NCBI GenBank assembly: GCA_003696955.1
Contig: RFGU01000010.1
Coordinates: 1 to 35,075, forward strand
DNA length: 35,075 nt
Reading direction: 5' to 3'
Source: Deltaproteobacteria bacterium
GTDB lineage: Bacteria; Myxococcota_A; Polyangia; Nannocystales; Nannocystaceae
The notes below the pieces were generated by a model, which saw nothing but the letters and a program-made list of their open reading frames with translations, was not told the origin of the DNA and ran no database searches. The first letter of the stretch is position 1; each line of letters starts with the position of its first letter. Made by a program: the position numbers and the translations under genes. Below are positions 1 to 8,870 of the stretch, piece after piece.

Positions 1-151
1 CTTCTTGGCCGCGGTCTTCTTCTTGGCGGCGGTCTTCTTCTTGGCCGCGGTCTTCTTCTTGGCGGCGGTCTTCTTCTTGGCGGCGGTCTTCTTCTTGGCG
101 GCGGTCTTCTTCTTGGTGGCGGTCTTCTTCTTGGCCGCGGTCTTCTTCTTG
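1..151. repeat. 18-bp tandem repeat, about 8 copies
   Basis: Eight units, almost identical, encode KKKTAA on the minus strand. Variation is confined mostly to the Ala codons (GCC/GCG) and one Ala-to-Thr change. The array continues past the window edge, so copy number is unknown. Confidence 0.9.
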
Positions 152-1290
152 CGTTCGCGTTCCTTCTGCTTGCGGAGGCGCTCGCGCTCCTTCTCCTTGC
201 GAATCTTCTCGCGCTCCTTCTGCTTTCGGAGGCGCTCGCGTTCCTTCTGCTTTCGGAGGCGCTCGCGCTCCTTCTGCTTTCGGAGGCGCTCGCGCTCCTT
301 CTGCTTGCGGAGCTTCTCGCGTTCCTTCTGCTTGCGGATCTTCTCGCGCTCCTTCTCCTTGCGGAGGCGCTCGCGTTCCTTCTGCTTGCGGATCTTCTCG
401 CGCTCCTTCTGCTTGCGGAGGCGCTCGCGTTCCTTCTCCTTGCGCTTGCGCTCGCGCTCGGCCTCCCGTTCCTTGCGTTTGCGTTCGCGCTCGGCCTCCC
501 GTTCCTTTCGCTTGCGCTCGCGTTCGGCCTCCCGTTCCTTTCGCTTGCGCTCGCGTTCGGCCTCCCGCTCGGCGGCCCGACGCTGCCGTTCGGCCTCCCG
601 CTCCTTCCGGCGTCGCTCTCGCTCTTCCTCCCGGCGCTTGCGCTCCTCCTCCCGACGTCGCTCGCGTTCGAGGCGAGCTTCCTCCTCCTTGCGCTTGCGC
701 TCCTCGAGTTCTCGGCGTCTTGCTTCCTCCTCTTCCCGCTGCTTGCGCTCCCGCTCGGCGGCGATTTCCTCGGGCGTCGGTCCGAGTTCGAGGCCGAGGA
801 GCTGGCGCACCTCGTCGGCCGGCACCGGATCACCCTCGAGCTCTTCGGGGGTGGTTCCACGGTCGTGGATCAGCACGCGCCGCACGTTGTCCCGGAAGGT
901 GATCTCCACCTTCTGCTCGCCAAGGACCTCGCTGACGAACCCCACGCCGAAGGTGGGGTGCACGACCACACGGTGGAGATCGAGGCGAACCTTGGGCGTG
1001 TAGCGGACGGCGCGCTCGACGTCGTAGGTGGCCATGCCCTCGATCCAGTCCAGCTTGACCGACGGATCCTGGGGCTTCGTAGCGGTCGGTGCCGCCGGCG
1101 TCTCGCGATCCCGCGGCTTACGGTACTTGTGGGTGTCGCCGCAGACCACGCACTGGGCCGTGTTGATCTCGCCGCCGTAGCTCTCCACGACGACGTGTTG
1201 GGTGTCCGCGCGGCATTTGGGGCAGTAGCCTTCGACCTCGCCACCGCTGTCGCTCTGCCCGCCGAAGTGACTCTCGAAGATCTGGTCCAT
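1..1290 (-). CDS. Zinc-ribbon / Tudor-like protein with charged helix and histone H1-like tail (C-terminus cut by window edge)
   Basis: The minus frame is open from ATG at 1290 to the left edge (430 residues, no stop), so the C-terminus is missing. AGGGA lies just upstream of the start. Domains in order: a zinc ribbon (C23, C26, C47, C50); a linker; a small beta domain around residues 100-145 with 'VVVHPTFGVGFV' and 'VEITFRDN', resembling the CarD/CdnL RNA-polymerase-interaction domain or the PcrA/UvrD C-terminal Tudor domain; a roughly 200-residue Glu/Arg/Lys-rich region expected to form a single charged helix; then at least eight KKKTAA units from about residue 381. The tail is like histone H1-type DNA-binding tails. 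A nucleic-acid or RNA-polymerase-associated role is inferred; no exact family is recognised. The neighbouring chemoreceptor-like gene is co-directional, 173 bases upstream. Confidence 0.85.
   Translation of the reverse strand, partial: MDQIFESHFGGQSDSGGEVEGYCPKCRADTQHVVVESYGGEINTAQCVVCGDTHKYRKPRDRETPAAPTATKPQDPSVKLDWIEGMATYDVERAVRYTPKVRLDLHRVVVHPTFGVGFVSEVLGEQKVEITFRDNVRRVLIHDRGTTPEELEGDPVPADEVRQLLGLELGPTPEEIAAERERKQREEEEARRRELEERKRKEEEARLERERRREEERKRREEERERRRKEREAERQRRAAEREAERERKRKEREAERERKRKEREAERERKRKEREAERERKRKEKERERLRKQKEREKIRKQKERERLRKEKEREKIRKQKEREKLRKQKERERLRKQKERERLRKQKERERLRKQKEREKIRKEKERERLRKQKERERKKKTAAKKKTATKKKTAAKKKTAAKKKTAAKKKTAAKKKTAAKKKTAAKK
152..448. repeat. 27-bp tandem repeat, about 11 copies
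   Basis: Eleven degenerate 27-bp units encode nonapeptides of the type ERERLRKQK on the minus strand. Differences include Leu/Ile, Gln/Glu and synonymous CGA/CGC changes. It directly abuts the 18-bp array and lies inside the same reading frame. Confidence 0.85.
449..580. repeat. 33-bp tandem repeat, about 4 copies
   Basis: Four units of 33 bp encode hendecapeptides of the type ERERKRKEREA. The period changes from 27 to 33 bp at about 448, so the charged helix is built from two different tandem expansions. Confidence 0.75.
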
Positions 1291-1463
1291 GGTGATCCCT
1301 GTCGGAGCGCATCTTCCCCCTATCACGGAAGGCGCCTGCGGGACAAGGAAGGCAAGGGCGCCCGACCGCCCGACGAGGGTTCGGTTGGCGACGGACGTGT
1401 CGAACGAAGGGGATCGCGGTCGCGTACGGGCGGCACCTAGGTCGCCCCCTTCGACGACTCAAG

Positions 1464-2243
1464 TCATTGAGATAACTTGAATTTCGAGGATATCGCCCGA
1501 TCTCCGGGCAGGATGCGTCGCATCTGCGCCGTGCGTTCGGCGAGGGCCCCGAGTTCGCGAAAGACCAGCCGAAACGCCTTGCCGTGCTCACCGGCCTGGG
1601 CGGCGAGGATGTTGCCGTTGAGGGCGAGCAGTTGCAGGCGTTGGGAGAGATCGTCGAGAAGGCGACGCAGATCGGACAGGGTCTGGTCGCCGAGTCGGGC
1701 TTCGGGGGCATGGGTCCGCACGCCGGCCGTCAGCATCTCCGCCAATCGCCGGAGTCGGTCGATCCCCCGGTGGACCTCGACGATCCCCACGATGACGTCC
1801 CCGCCGGTCGAAAGCCGCAGGGGCCGGGCCGCGCTGACCGTGGCTGCACGGGCGGTGTGGTCGATGGTGCCCGAGAACGATCCCCCTTGCCGGAGCACCT
1901 CGTCGACCAGGACGGCCGGCGCGAAGGCGCCGGGGGCGAGAACGGTTCCGTCGTCGTCGCCCGGCAGCGACAGGACGCAGCGGTTGCCCGCGTAGAGGGT
2001 GACACCGCAGCCGATCTGCCGCGACAAGCGGGAGAGTTGGCCCTGTTGGTCCTCGAGGGGACGCCCCGCCACGGTCAGGCGTCCGTCCCGCCGTTCCACG
2101 GGGCCCTGGGCAGCGACATGTTCGACCACCAGCTCCAGCGCTCCGGCCAGCCGTTCCCGCTCGGCCTCGATCAGCCGTTCGAGCACGGCGCCGACGGCGG
2201 GATCGTCGGTCGGTACGGGGTCGGCGGACGCGATAGCAGCCAC
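1464..2243 (-). CDS. Soluble Cache-like / truncated methyl-accepting chemotaxis-like protein
   Basis: 259 residues from GTG at 2243. An open frame continues upstream to 2573 but would overlap gltX and looks non-coding. The GTG follows an extended -10-like TGGTAGAAT by 8 bases, which supports this start. An N-terminal helix is followed by a PAS/Cache-like sensor region: 'IGCGVTLYAGNRCVLSLPG', then 'VLRQGGSFSGT' and 'GGDVIVGIVEVHRG'. The C-terminus has a degenerate chemoreceptor hairpin tip, 'LQLLALNGNILAAQAGEHG', against the usual 'TNLLALNAAIEAARAGE'. No transmembrane helix is seen, and the protein ends soon after the tip, so half of the normal signalling hairpin is absent. A cytosolic ligand sensor contacting chemotaxis arrays or CheA/CheW-like partners is inferred. 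Confidence 0.8.
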   Translation of the reverse strand: MAAIASADPVPTDDPAVGAVLERLIEAERERLAGALELVVEHVAAQGPVERRDGRLTVAGRPLEDQQGQLSRLSRQIGCGVTLYAGNRCVLSLPGDDDGTVLAPGAFAPAVLVDEVLRQGGSFSGTIDHTARAATVSAARPLRLSTGGDVIVGIVEVHRGIDRLRRLAEMLTAGVRTHAPEARLGDQTLSDLRRLLDDLSQRLQLLALNGNILAAQAGEHGKAFRLVFRELGALAERTAQMRRILPGDRAISSKFKLSQ

Positions 2244-2251
2244 GGTGCGTG

Positions 2252-2260
2252 ATTCTACCA
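2252..2260 (-). promoter_or_regulatory. Extended -10 element of the chemotaxis-like gene
   Basis: Read on the minus strand the sequence is TGGTAGAAT, matching TGn-TANNNT. It ends 8 bases before the GTG at 2243, so transcription would begin at or beside the start codon. No convincing -35 is visible. Confidence 0.5.
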
Positions 2261-2517
2261 GGTCGCGGCCCGTCGCAGCGGCTCCCACGGGCAACCCGCC
2301 GCCGTCCCCGGATCGGCACGTCCGCCCCCCGCCCGGCGCCGGCGTGGTGGGCCGGTCTGCGCGGTCGCGCGGCCGGAAGAGAACCGTCGTTCCGGAGCGT
2401 CCGGTCCCCCGCGTCCAACGAATCCCCGACGCAGCGGCTCCGTCGTCGTCGGCGCTTCGTCCGAGCGCCCACGGAGAGGTTCGCTCCGGCTCCGGGCTGT
2501 GGTACGCAGCGGCGGCC

Positions 2518-3987
<1,470 letters not shown>

Positions 3988-3996
3988 GTTCCGTCG

Positions 3997-4935
3997 TCAG
4001 CCCTGGGGTGGTCGGGGGACGGCGCGCAGTCCCGTGAACGAGACGTGGTCCAACTCGGGGAAGCCGCGGCCGGCCGCGTCGTGGGCGGCAGGTCTTCTCC
4101 CGAGGCGCCCCACGAAGACGCGCAACCGGGGCTCGACGACCACGGGGCCTTCGCGGCGGATCGGCAGTCGCACGAGGGTCGGCGTTCCAAGGGGGCCTGG
4201 GGCGGCGGGTAGGGCCCGTCCCGTACGGCCTTCGACGAGGGCCCCGATCCAGGCCCGCGCATCCGGTCGCGACGCGGCCGCCTCCTGGATGGCGGTGCGC
4301 CAGCCACAGGCCGGAAGCCACGAGGGAGCGCAGATGAACGCGAGGTCCCCCTTGGCCACCGAGAGCCCGGTGGTGATCGCCTCGTCGACGGGCGCGTCCC
4401 GGTGCAGGTGTACGGACCGGAAGGATCCGTGGATCGTGCGCAGGAAGGCGGCCGTGCCGTCTTCGGATCCGCGATCGACCACGATGAGTTCCCACGCCGG
4501 CCGTACCGATTCGGCGGCGAGCACGGCCACCAAGCGCGACAGGGCGGCGAGATCGTCGCGGGTCGGGACCACCAGGGAGATCGGCCGGTCACCTCGGACC
4601 CGGGGGGCCGGCACGCAGAGGCGGAACCGTCCGCCGTCGACGCCGACGGTGCCGCGCACCTCGAGGGGCCCGTCGTCGCCCCACAGGTCCGGATCGTCGT
4701 CTTCCTGGCGGGTGTAGACCAGCACGAGCCCGTCGGCGCGCACGACCGAGAGTGCGGCGTCGATCGTCCCGTGGTCGGCGAGCACCAGGTCGGCGGCCTC
4801 CCCCGGGGAGAGGGGACGGCGGGGCAGGAGGGCGCCGCCGATCCCGTCGGCGGTGAGGTCCACGCAGCGAAGGCGGCGCAGATCGGGGGCGACCGAGGCG
4901 AGCAGGGCGGACAGGATCCGGCGCTTGGAGGCCAT
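3997..4935 (-). CDS. Degenerate family 2 glycosyltransferase-like protein
   Basis: 312 residues from ATG 4935 ('MASKRRILSALL'). The first 115 residues are unrecognised. From about residue 118 there is a GT-A fold signature, 'ISLVVPTRDDLAALSRLVAVL', then 'WELIVVDRGSEDGTAAFL', which corresponds to the 'VDDGSTDGT' nucleotide-sugar loop. The region where GT2 enzymes carry the metal-binding DXD reads 'GDLAFICAPSWLP', so DXD is missing. The C-terminus is short and ends with 'LDHVSFTGLRAVPRPPQG'. It may be an inactive or altered transferase. No Shine-Dalgarno is clear. It is convergent with gltX and divergent from the HD-GYP gene. Confidence 0.8.
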   Translation of the reverse strand: MASKRRILSALLASVAPDLRRLRCVDLTADGIGGALLPRRPLSPGEAADLVLADHGTIDAALSVVRADGLVLVYTRQEDDDPDLWGDDGPLEVRGTVGVDGGRFRLCVPAPRVRGDRPISLVVPTRDDLAALSRLVAVLAAESVRPAWELIVVDRGSEDGTAAFLRTIHGSFRSVHLHRDAPVDEAITTGLSVAKGDLAFICAPSWLPACGWRTAIQEAAASRPDARAWIGALVEGRTGRALPAAPGPLGTPTLVRLPIRREGPVVVEPRLRVFVGRLGRRPAAHDAAGRGFPELDHVSFTGLRAVPRPPQG

Positions 4936-5046
4936 GCATCGTCTATGGCCCCCTCGAAGGCGCGCCGGTGGGACCAGCACGGGACGCTCGCGGGGCGCCC
5001 GGCTCGCCGAGATACCTCCGGTGGCCCACGGCGGGCCGGCCGTGTC

Positions 5047-5052
5047 TATACT
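5047..5052 (+). promoter_or_regulatory. -10 hexamer TATACT before the HD-GYP gene
   Basis: TATACT lies 8 bases before ATG 5061. There is no Shine-Dalgarno between them, consistent with a leaderless mRNA. The -35 region is not convincing. Confidence 0.5.
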
Positions 5053-5060
5053 CGGGGCAG

Positions 5061-6983
5061 ATGGTCGAGCGATCCACCGGCGTGCCGCGGGCCTCTTCGG
5101 TCGTCGACGACGCGTCCGGGGGCGGCGAAGCGGTGCTTCGGACCTTCGGCGACGTGATGGCGCACGTACGCACCGTCTATGCGGACCGGGGCACCGTCAC
5201 GGAGCTACCGGGTGGGGCGATCCTGGACACGGGCAGGGCGGACGTCTGGCTCGACGACGGGAGCGGGTCGGAGGAGATCCCGCGGGACGCGGCCGTGGTG
5301 TGCGTGGGTGCGGAGCCGTCGCCTCGACGTCTCGCGTCGTTTCGCGGTCGCAGCGTAAGCTTCCTGCCCCTGCCGATCTCCGCCCCGACGGCGGCGGCGG
5401 TCGTCGCCACCGCGCTCGGTGCCGCCGACCGCGGCCACGCCATGGAGACGACGTCGCGGTTGCTCGACATCGGGCTCGCCCTGAACGCCGAACGGGACCC
5501 GGGGCGGCTGCTCGATCTCATCTTGACCCATGCTCGCCGGATCACCGGGGCCGACGCCGGAAGCATCTACCTCGTGGAGGAGGATGGGCGCCGCCTGCGG
5601 TTCAAGGTGGCGCAGAACGACTCGGTGGAGGCCGACTTCTCGGAGTTCTCGGTGCCCGTGACCGAGGAGAGCATCGTCGGGGCGTGCGTGGTCTGCGGCC
5701 AGACGGTCAACATCGCCGATCTCTACGAGGATCCGACGGCGCTCGGGCGTACGTTCCGCCACGACCGCCGCTTCGACGAGCGCTTCGGCTACCAGACGCG
5801 CTCGGTCCTGACGACCCCCTTGCGGCCGCCGGGTGGCGACGTGGTCGGGGTCTTGCAGCTGATCAACGCCAAGGAGGGCGACGGCCCCCTGCGGGGCGAG
5901 GACTTCCGCCGGCGCGTGCGGCCCTTCTCCCTGGCGGACGAACGGTTGTGCGAGGCGCTCGCCGCCCAGGCGGCGGTCGCCCTCGAGAACGCGCGGCTCT
6001 ACGAGGAGATCCGGGGGCTCTTCGAGGGCTTCGTGCGCGCGTCGGTCCACGCCATCGAACAGCGCGACCCCACCACCAGCGGCCACAGCCAGCGCGTGGC
6101 CGATCTGACCGTGGAACTGGCCAAGGTGGTCGATCGCGTGGACGACGGCCCACTGGCTCCGCTGCGTTTCGACCGGGAGGATCTGCGCCAGATCGAGTAC
6201 GCGGGGCTCTTGCACGACTTCGGCAAGGTCGGCGTGCGGGAGGAGGTGCTCGTCAAGGCGAAGAAGCTCCACCCGGCCCAACTCGACCGGATCCTCTCCC
6301 GCCTCGACCACATGCGGACGGCGGTCCACCTCGACGTCGCACGCAAGCTCATCGAACGCTTGCGCGCGGGCTGGACGGGCGGCGAAGAGGACCTGGAGCG
6401 CGAGCTTTCCCAGCGCCTGGCCGACGTGGACGCCTGGGCGAAGGCCGTGCTCGAGGCCAACGAGCCCACCCTGCTCGCCGCCGAACCCGAGGCGCGGATC
6501 CAGGAACTTGCGCGGCTCGAGTTCCGCGACGGGGACGGGCGCCGGATCCGGATCCTCGAGGACGAGGAGGTCCGGGCCCTGTTGGTGCGCAAGGGCAGCC
6601 TGACCGACGAGGAGCGCGCCCAGATCCAAAGCCACGTCACCCACACGTACAACTTCCTCGTGCGGATCCCCTGGGGCAAGCAGCTTTCGCGCCTTCCCGA
6701 CATCGCGGCGAAGCACCACGAGTACCTGGACGGAACGGGCTATCCCAATCGGTTGGGGGCCGAGGACATCCCGGTGGAGACGCGGATGATGACGATCTCG
6801 GACATCTTCGACGCGTTGACGGCGGCCGACCGGCCCTACAAGAAGGCGGTCCCCGTCCGCCATGCCCTCGACATCCTCGATGCGGAACGTCGAAATGGCC
6901 GCATCGACGCCGCGCTGCTCGAGGTGTTCGTCGAGGCCCGGGTCTTTCGGGCCATCGGGCTCGATCTGGAGGGCCCCCGGTGA
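5061..6983 (+). CDS. GAF / HD-GYP domain protein, probable cyclic-di-GMP phosphodiesterase
   Basis: 640 residues from ATG 5061. The first 130 residues are not assigned. A GAF sensor domain spans about residues 133-310 ('ARRITGADAGSIYLVEEDGR'). The HD-GYP domain follows, with the HD motif 'LLHDFGKVGV' (H385, D386) and the signature 'HHEYLDGTGYP' (H552-P562). 'MMTISDIFDALTAADRPYKKA' is also typical. The catalytic residues look intact, so hydrolysis of cyclic-di-GMP is expected. The spacing from HD to HHE is about 166 residues, some 110 longer than usual, because of an insertion at about residues 403-512 of Glu/Arg/Leu-rich, probably helical sequence. The gene overlaps ybeY by GTGA. The PilZ protein at 10654-11151 could be a reader of the same signal. 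Confidence 0.93.
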   Translation: MVERSTGVPRASSVVDDASGGGEAVLRTFGDVMAHVRTVYADRGTVTELPGGAILDTGRADVWLDDGSGSEEIPRDAAVVCVGAEPSPRRLASFRGRSVSFLPLPISAPTAAAVVATALGAADRGHAMETTSRLLDIGLALNAERDPGRLLDLILTHARRITGADAGSIYLVEEDGRRLRFKVAQNDSVEADFSEFSVPVTEESIVGACVVCGQTVNIADLYEDPTALGRTFRHDRRFDERFGYQTRSVLTTPLRPPGGDVVGVLQLINAKEGDGPLRGEDFRRRVRPFSLADERLCEALAAQAAVALENARLYEEIRGLFEGFVRASVHAIEQRDPTTSGHSQRVADLTVELAKVVDRVDDGPLAPLRFDREDLRQIEYAGLLHDFGKVGVREEVLVKAKKLHPAQLDRILSRLDHMRTAVHLDVARKLIERLRAGWTGGEEDLERELSQRLADVDAWAKAVLEANEPTLLAAEPEARIQELARLEFRDGDGRRIRILEDEEVRALLVRKGSLTDEERAQIQSHVTHTYNFLVRIPWGKQLSRLPDIAAKHHEYLDGTGYPNRLGAEDIPVETRMMTISDIFDALTAADRPYKKAVPVRHALDILDAERRNGRIDAALLEVFVEARVFRAIGLDLEGPR

Positions 6984-7456
6984 CGGCCCGGCCGGACGTG
7001 CTCGTCGAGTGTGCGACGTGGCCCTGGTCGGAGGCGGGGCTCGGGCGCCGCGTGGAGCGATGGGTGCGACGGTTGGCGCCGCGGCTCGGGCTCGATCCCG
7101 GCGAGATCCGCGTTCGCCTGGTGGACCCCGAGCGGATGCTGGAATTGGGCCGCACCCATCTGGGCAAGACGTCGGCGACGGACGTGCTTGCGTTCCCCGA
7201 CGAGGCGCACGGTGGAGATCTGGCGATCTGTTGGGAGGTGGTGTGCACCCAGTGTCCCCACGCCCCGGTGGACGAACTCGCCCGATTGTGCATCCATGGG
7301 CTGTGCCACCTGGCGGGCTACGATCACGGGGAGGCCGCCGAGGCGCGCACCATGTTGCGCCGGGAACGCTCCCTCTTGCGGAGCCTGGGGGTCGTCGACG
7401 TGCCGCGCCCCTACGGGGGGCCCCGCTCCGCCCGCATGCGGGAGCGGCGCTCGTGA
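6980..7456 (+). CDS. ybeY: Endoribonuclease YbeY (rRNA maturation factor)
   Basis: 158 residues from GTG 6980, overlapping the HD-GYP stop codon as GTGA, so the two are probably translationally coupled. YbeY is a metal-dependent single-strand endoribonuclease acting in 16S rRNA 3' maturation and ribosome quality control. The diagnostic metal site is 'HGLCHLAGYDH' (H106, H110, H116), followed by 'EARTMLRRE'. The N-terminal part has 'GKTSATDVLAFPDEA', matching the family's 'NKTDVLSFP' region. Length is normal. In many bacteria ybeY sits with an HD-domain 7TM protein and PhoH; here the HD-GYP gene occupies that upstream position. Confidence 0.95.
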   Translation: MTARPDVLVECATWPWSEAGLGRRVERWVRRLAPRLGLDPGEIRVRLVDPERMLELGRTHLGKTSATDVLAFPDEAHGGDLAICWEVVCTQCPHAPVDELARLCIHGLCHLAGYDHGEAAEARTMLRRERSLLRSLGVVDVPRPYGGPRSARMRERRS

Positions 7457-7504
7457 TCGCGTGCGCTTGCCTCGCCGTGGGGGCACGCCTATAAGGCGGG
7501 GGTC

Positions 7505-8866
7505 GTGGTGCGACGCCGTCTCCATGCCCTCGGAGTCGTGGCGGCCATGGTGGCTGCGGGTCCGTCGTCCGCCGCTGCGCGCACCGGTCCTGCGAGCCGG
7601 CCGGCCTCGCCCCCCGCCGAATCCACGGCGCGCGAGCGTGGCGCCGAGGGGGCGGACGGAGACCGCGAGCCGGCCGCGCCTCCGTCCGTGTCCGAGGCCC
7701 CGCCCGGCGGGGCGACGGCCGGTCCGGCGAGCGCCGAGGCGGCCGAACTCGTCCTGCCGCCGCTTCGGGTGCGCATCGAGGTGCACACGGCCGAGGGGGG
7801 GCGGGTCGCGGTGGTCGGACCGACGAACGAGCGCGTACGGCTCGGTCTCGGTGCTGGGCGAACCTACGTCCTCTCCGGCCCGGACGGCGCGAAGGTGCGT
7901 TGGAGCCCGGGGCAGGGGGAGCCGGCATTGCCGGAGGCCTGGACCGCGCCCGAGCCCGACGTGGCCGGTCCGGCGGAACCGTCCCCGCCCGCGCCCCCGC
8001 CCGCACCGGTCGTCGAGGAAGCGCCCGCGCGTGTGGAGGCCCGGGTGGAGGTCCGCAGTTCTCAGACGTGGCGCCGGTTCGTCCACCCGATGATGTCCGC
8101 CCTGGTGCCGGGGGCAGGCCAGATGATGAACGGCGAGCCCGGCAAGGGCGTCGCCATCCTGGTGTCCACCGTGGGGTTGCTGACGGGCACGATCCTCTTG
8201 TGGCCGCGTCCCGACCCCCACGAGGGTACGGGCGGGCGCGCCGACGACACGCGCAGTGCGGCGGAGGAGGTGGCCCGCCTCGCCGGATTCGCGGTGGCCA
8301 GTGGCGGATTCGGCCTGCTCTACGCCGGCCAGATCCTCGACGCATACCAGGGAGCGGTGGGGCGGCCGCCCCGACCGGCCGAGACCTTCTTCCTGCGGAT
8401 CGAGACCGCGGGGATGTACACCATCGCGGCGCAACCGGGTCAGCCGTCCCATCGCCTGCTGAGGGACTTCAACGTGTCGTTCATGTTCGAGCCCGTCCGG
8501 CGGTTCACCCTGGGCTTTTCGGACATCGGCGGGGGCCGGGACCCGTCGACGGGACGCGGGATGTCCCAGGCCGGACTTCGGGTCGGGTACCGGGTCTACG
8601 ACCGGCGCCGGTTGTGGCTCACCCTCTCGGTGGGCGGCGTCTTCCAGTCGGCCGGGCGGGACCGGGGACGTGGGGCGCGGGGCGACGTCGGCGGCTTCGT
8701 CTACGGTCAGCTCGGGATCCGGGTGTTCGTGACCGACTCCATCTCCCTCGCCCTCCTGCCGCGGCTTTCGATCCCGCTTGCGACGCGTTACTACGCCTTC
8801 GGCGGCTCCCTTCCCCGTTTCGCTCCCAGCCTCGAGATGGGGGGCGGCATCGGGGTGCACTTCTAG
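7505..8866 (+). CDS. Putative outer-membrane beta-barrel protein with Pro/Ala-rich linker
   Basis: 453 residues from GTG 7505 (a second GTG at 7508 is possible). The N-terminus looks like a signal peptide ending 'AAGPSSAAARTG'. Residues 30-80 and 135-180 are Pro/Ala/Glu-rich linkers around a small beta region ('VRIEVHTAEGGRVAVVG'). At about residue 198 the motif 'MMSALVPGAGQMMNGEPGKG' resembles the 'PGAGQFYNG' motif of DUF5683/TM2-like proteins, followed by hydrophobic segments. The C-terminal 150 residues have alternating beta-strand pattern and end '...GGIGVHF', with the terminal Phe typical of outer-membrane proteins. AAGGCGGGG upstream could be a ribosome-binding site. It is 48 bases after ybeY and 4 before the DUF4097 gene. 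Function is unknown. Confidence 0.8.
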   Translation: MVRRRLHALGVVAAMVAAGPSSAAARTGPASRPASPPAESTARERGAEGADGDREPAAPPSVSEAPPGGATAGPASAEAAELVLPPLRVRIEVHTAEGGRVAVVGPTNERVRLGLGAGRTYVLSGPDGAKVRWSPGQGEPALPEAWTAPEPDVAGPAEPSPPAPPPAPVVEEAPARVEARVEVRSSQTWRRFVHPMMSALVPGAGQMMNGEPGKGVAILVSTVGLLTGTILLWPRPDPHEGTGGRADDTRSAAEEVARLAGFAVASGGFGLLYAGQILDAYQGAVGRPPRPAETFFLRIETAGMYTIAAQPGQPSHRLLRDFNVSFMFEPVRRFTLGFSDIGGGRDPSTGRGMSQAGLRVGYRVYDRRRLWLTLSVGGVFQSAGRDRGRGARGDVGGFVYGQLGIRVFVTDSISLALLPRLSIPLATRYYAFGGSLPRFAPSLEMGGGIGVHF

Positions 8867-8870
8867 GACC

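Noticed and set aside
1-580. Possible CRISPR array because of regular short repeats
   Set aside because: Units are contiguous without unique spacers, keep a reading frame and encode a low-complexity peptide; no cas genes are nearby.
5-1003. Plus-strand frame encoding AAVFFL repeats, looking like a membrane protein
   Set aside because: It is the complement of the KKKTAA and charged-helix codons of the minus-strand gene, whose N-terminal zinc ribbon and Tudor-like domain are convincing.
1291-1463. Promoter for the zinc-ribbon gene (TGATAG at 1320-1325)
   Set aside because: The hexamer fits poorly and the TTGTCC upstream is at 15-16 bases; a promoter is needed here but I cannot place it.
1458-1471. 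CTCAA-TGAC-TTGAG inverted repeat at the end of the chemoreceptor-like gene
   Set aside because: Only a 5-bp stem, AT-containing, with no T tract; too weak to call a terminator.
5205-8345. Minus-strand open frame of more than 1000 codons
   Set aside because: It is antisense to the HD-GYP, ybeY and 7505 genes, which have clear domain motifs; its translation is Arg/Pro/Gly-rich with no motif. Long antisense frames are expected at this GC content.
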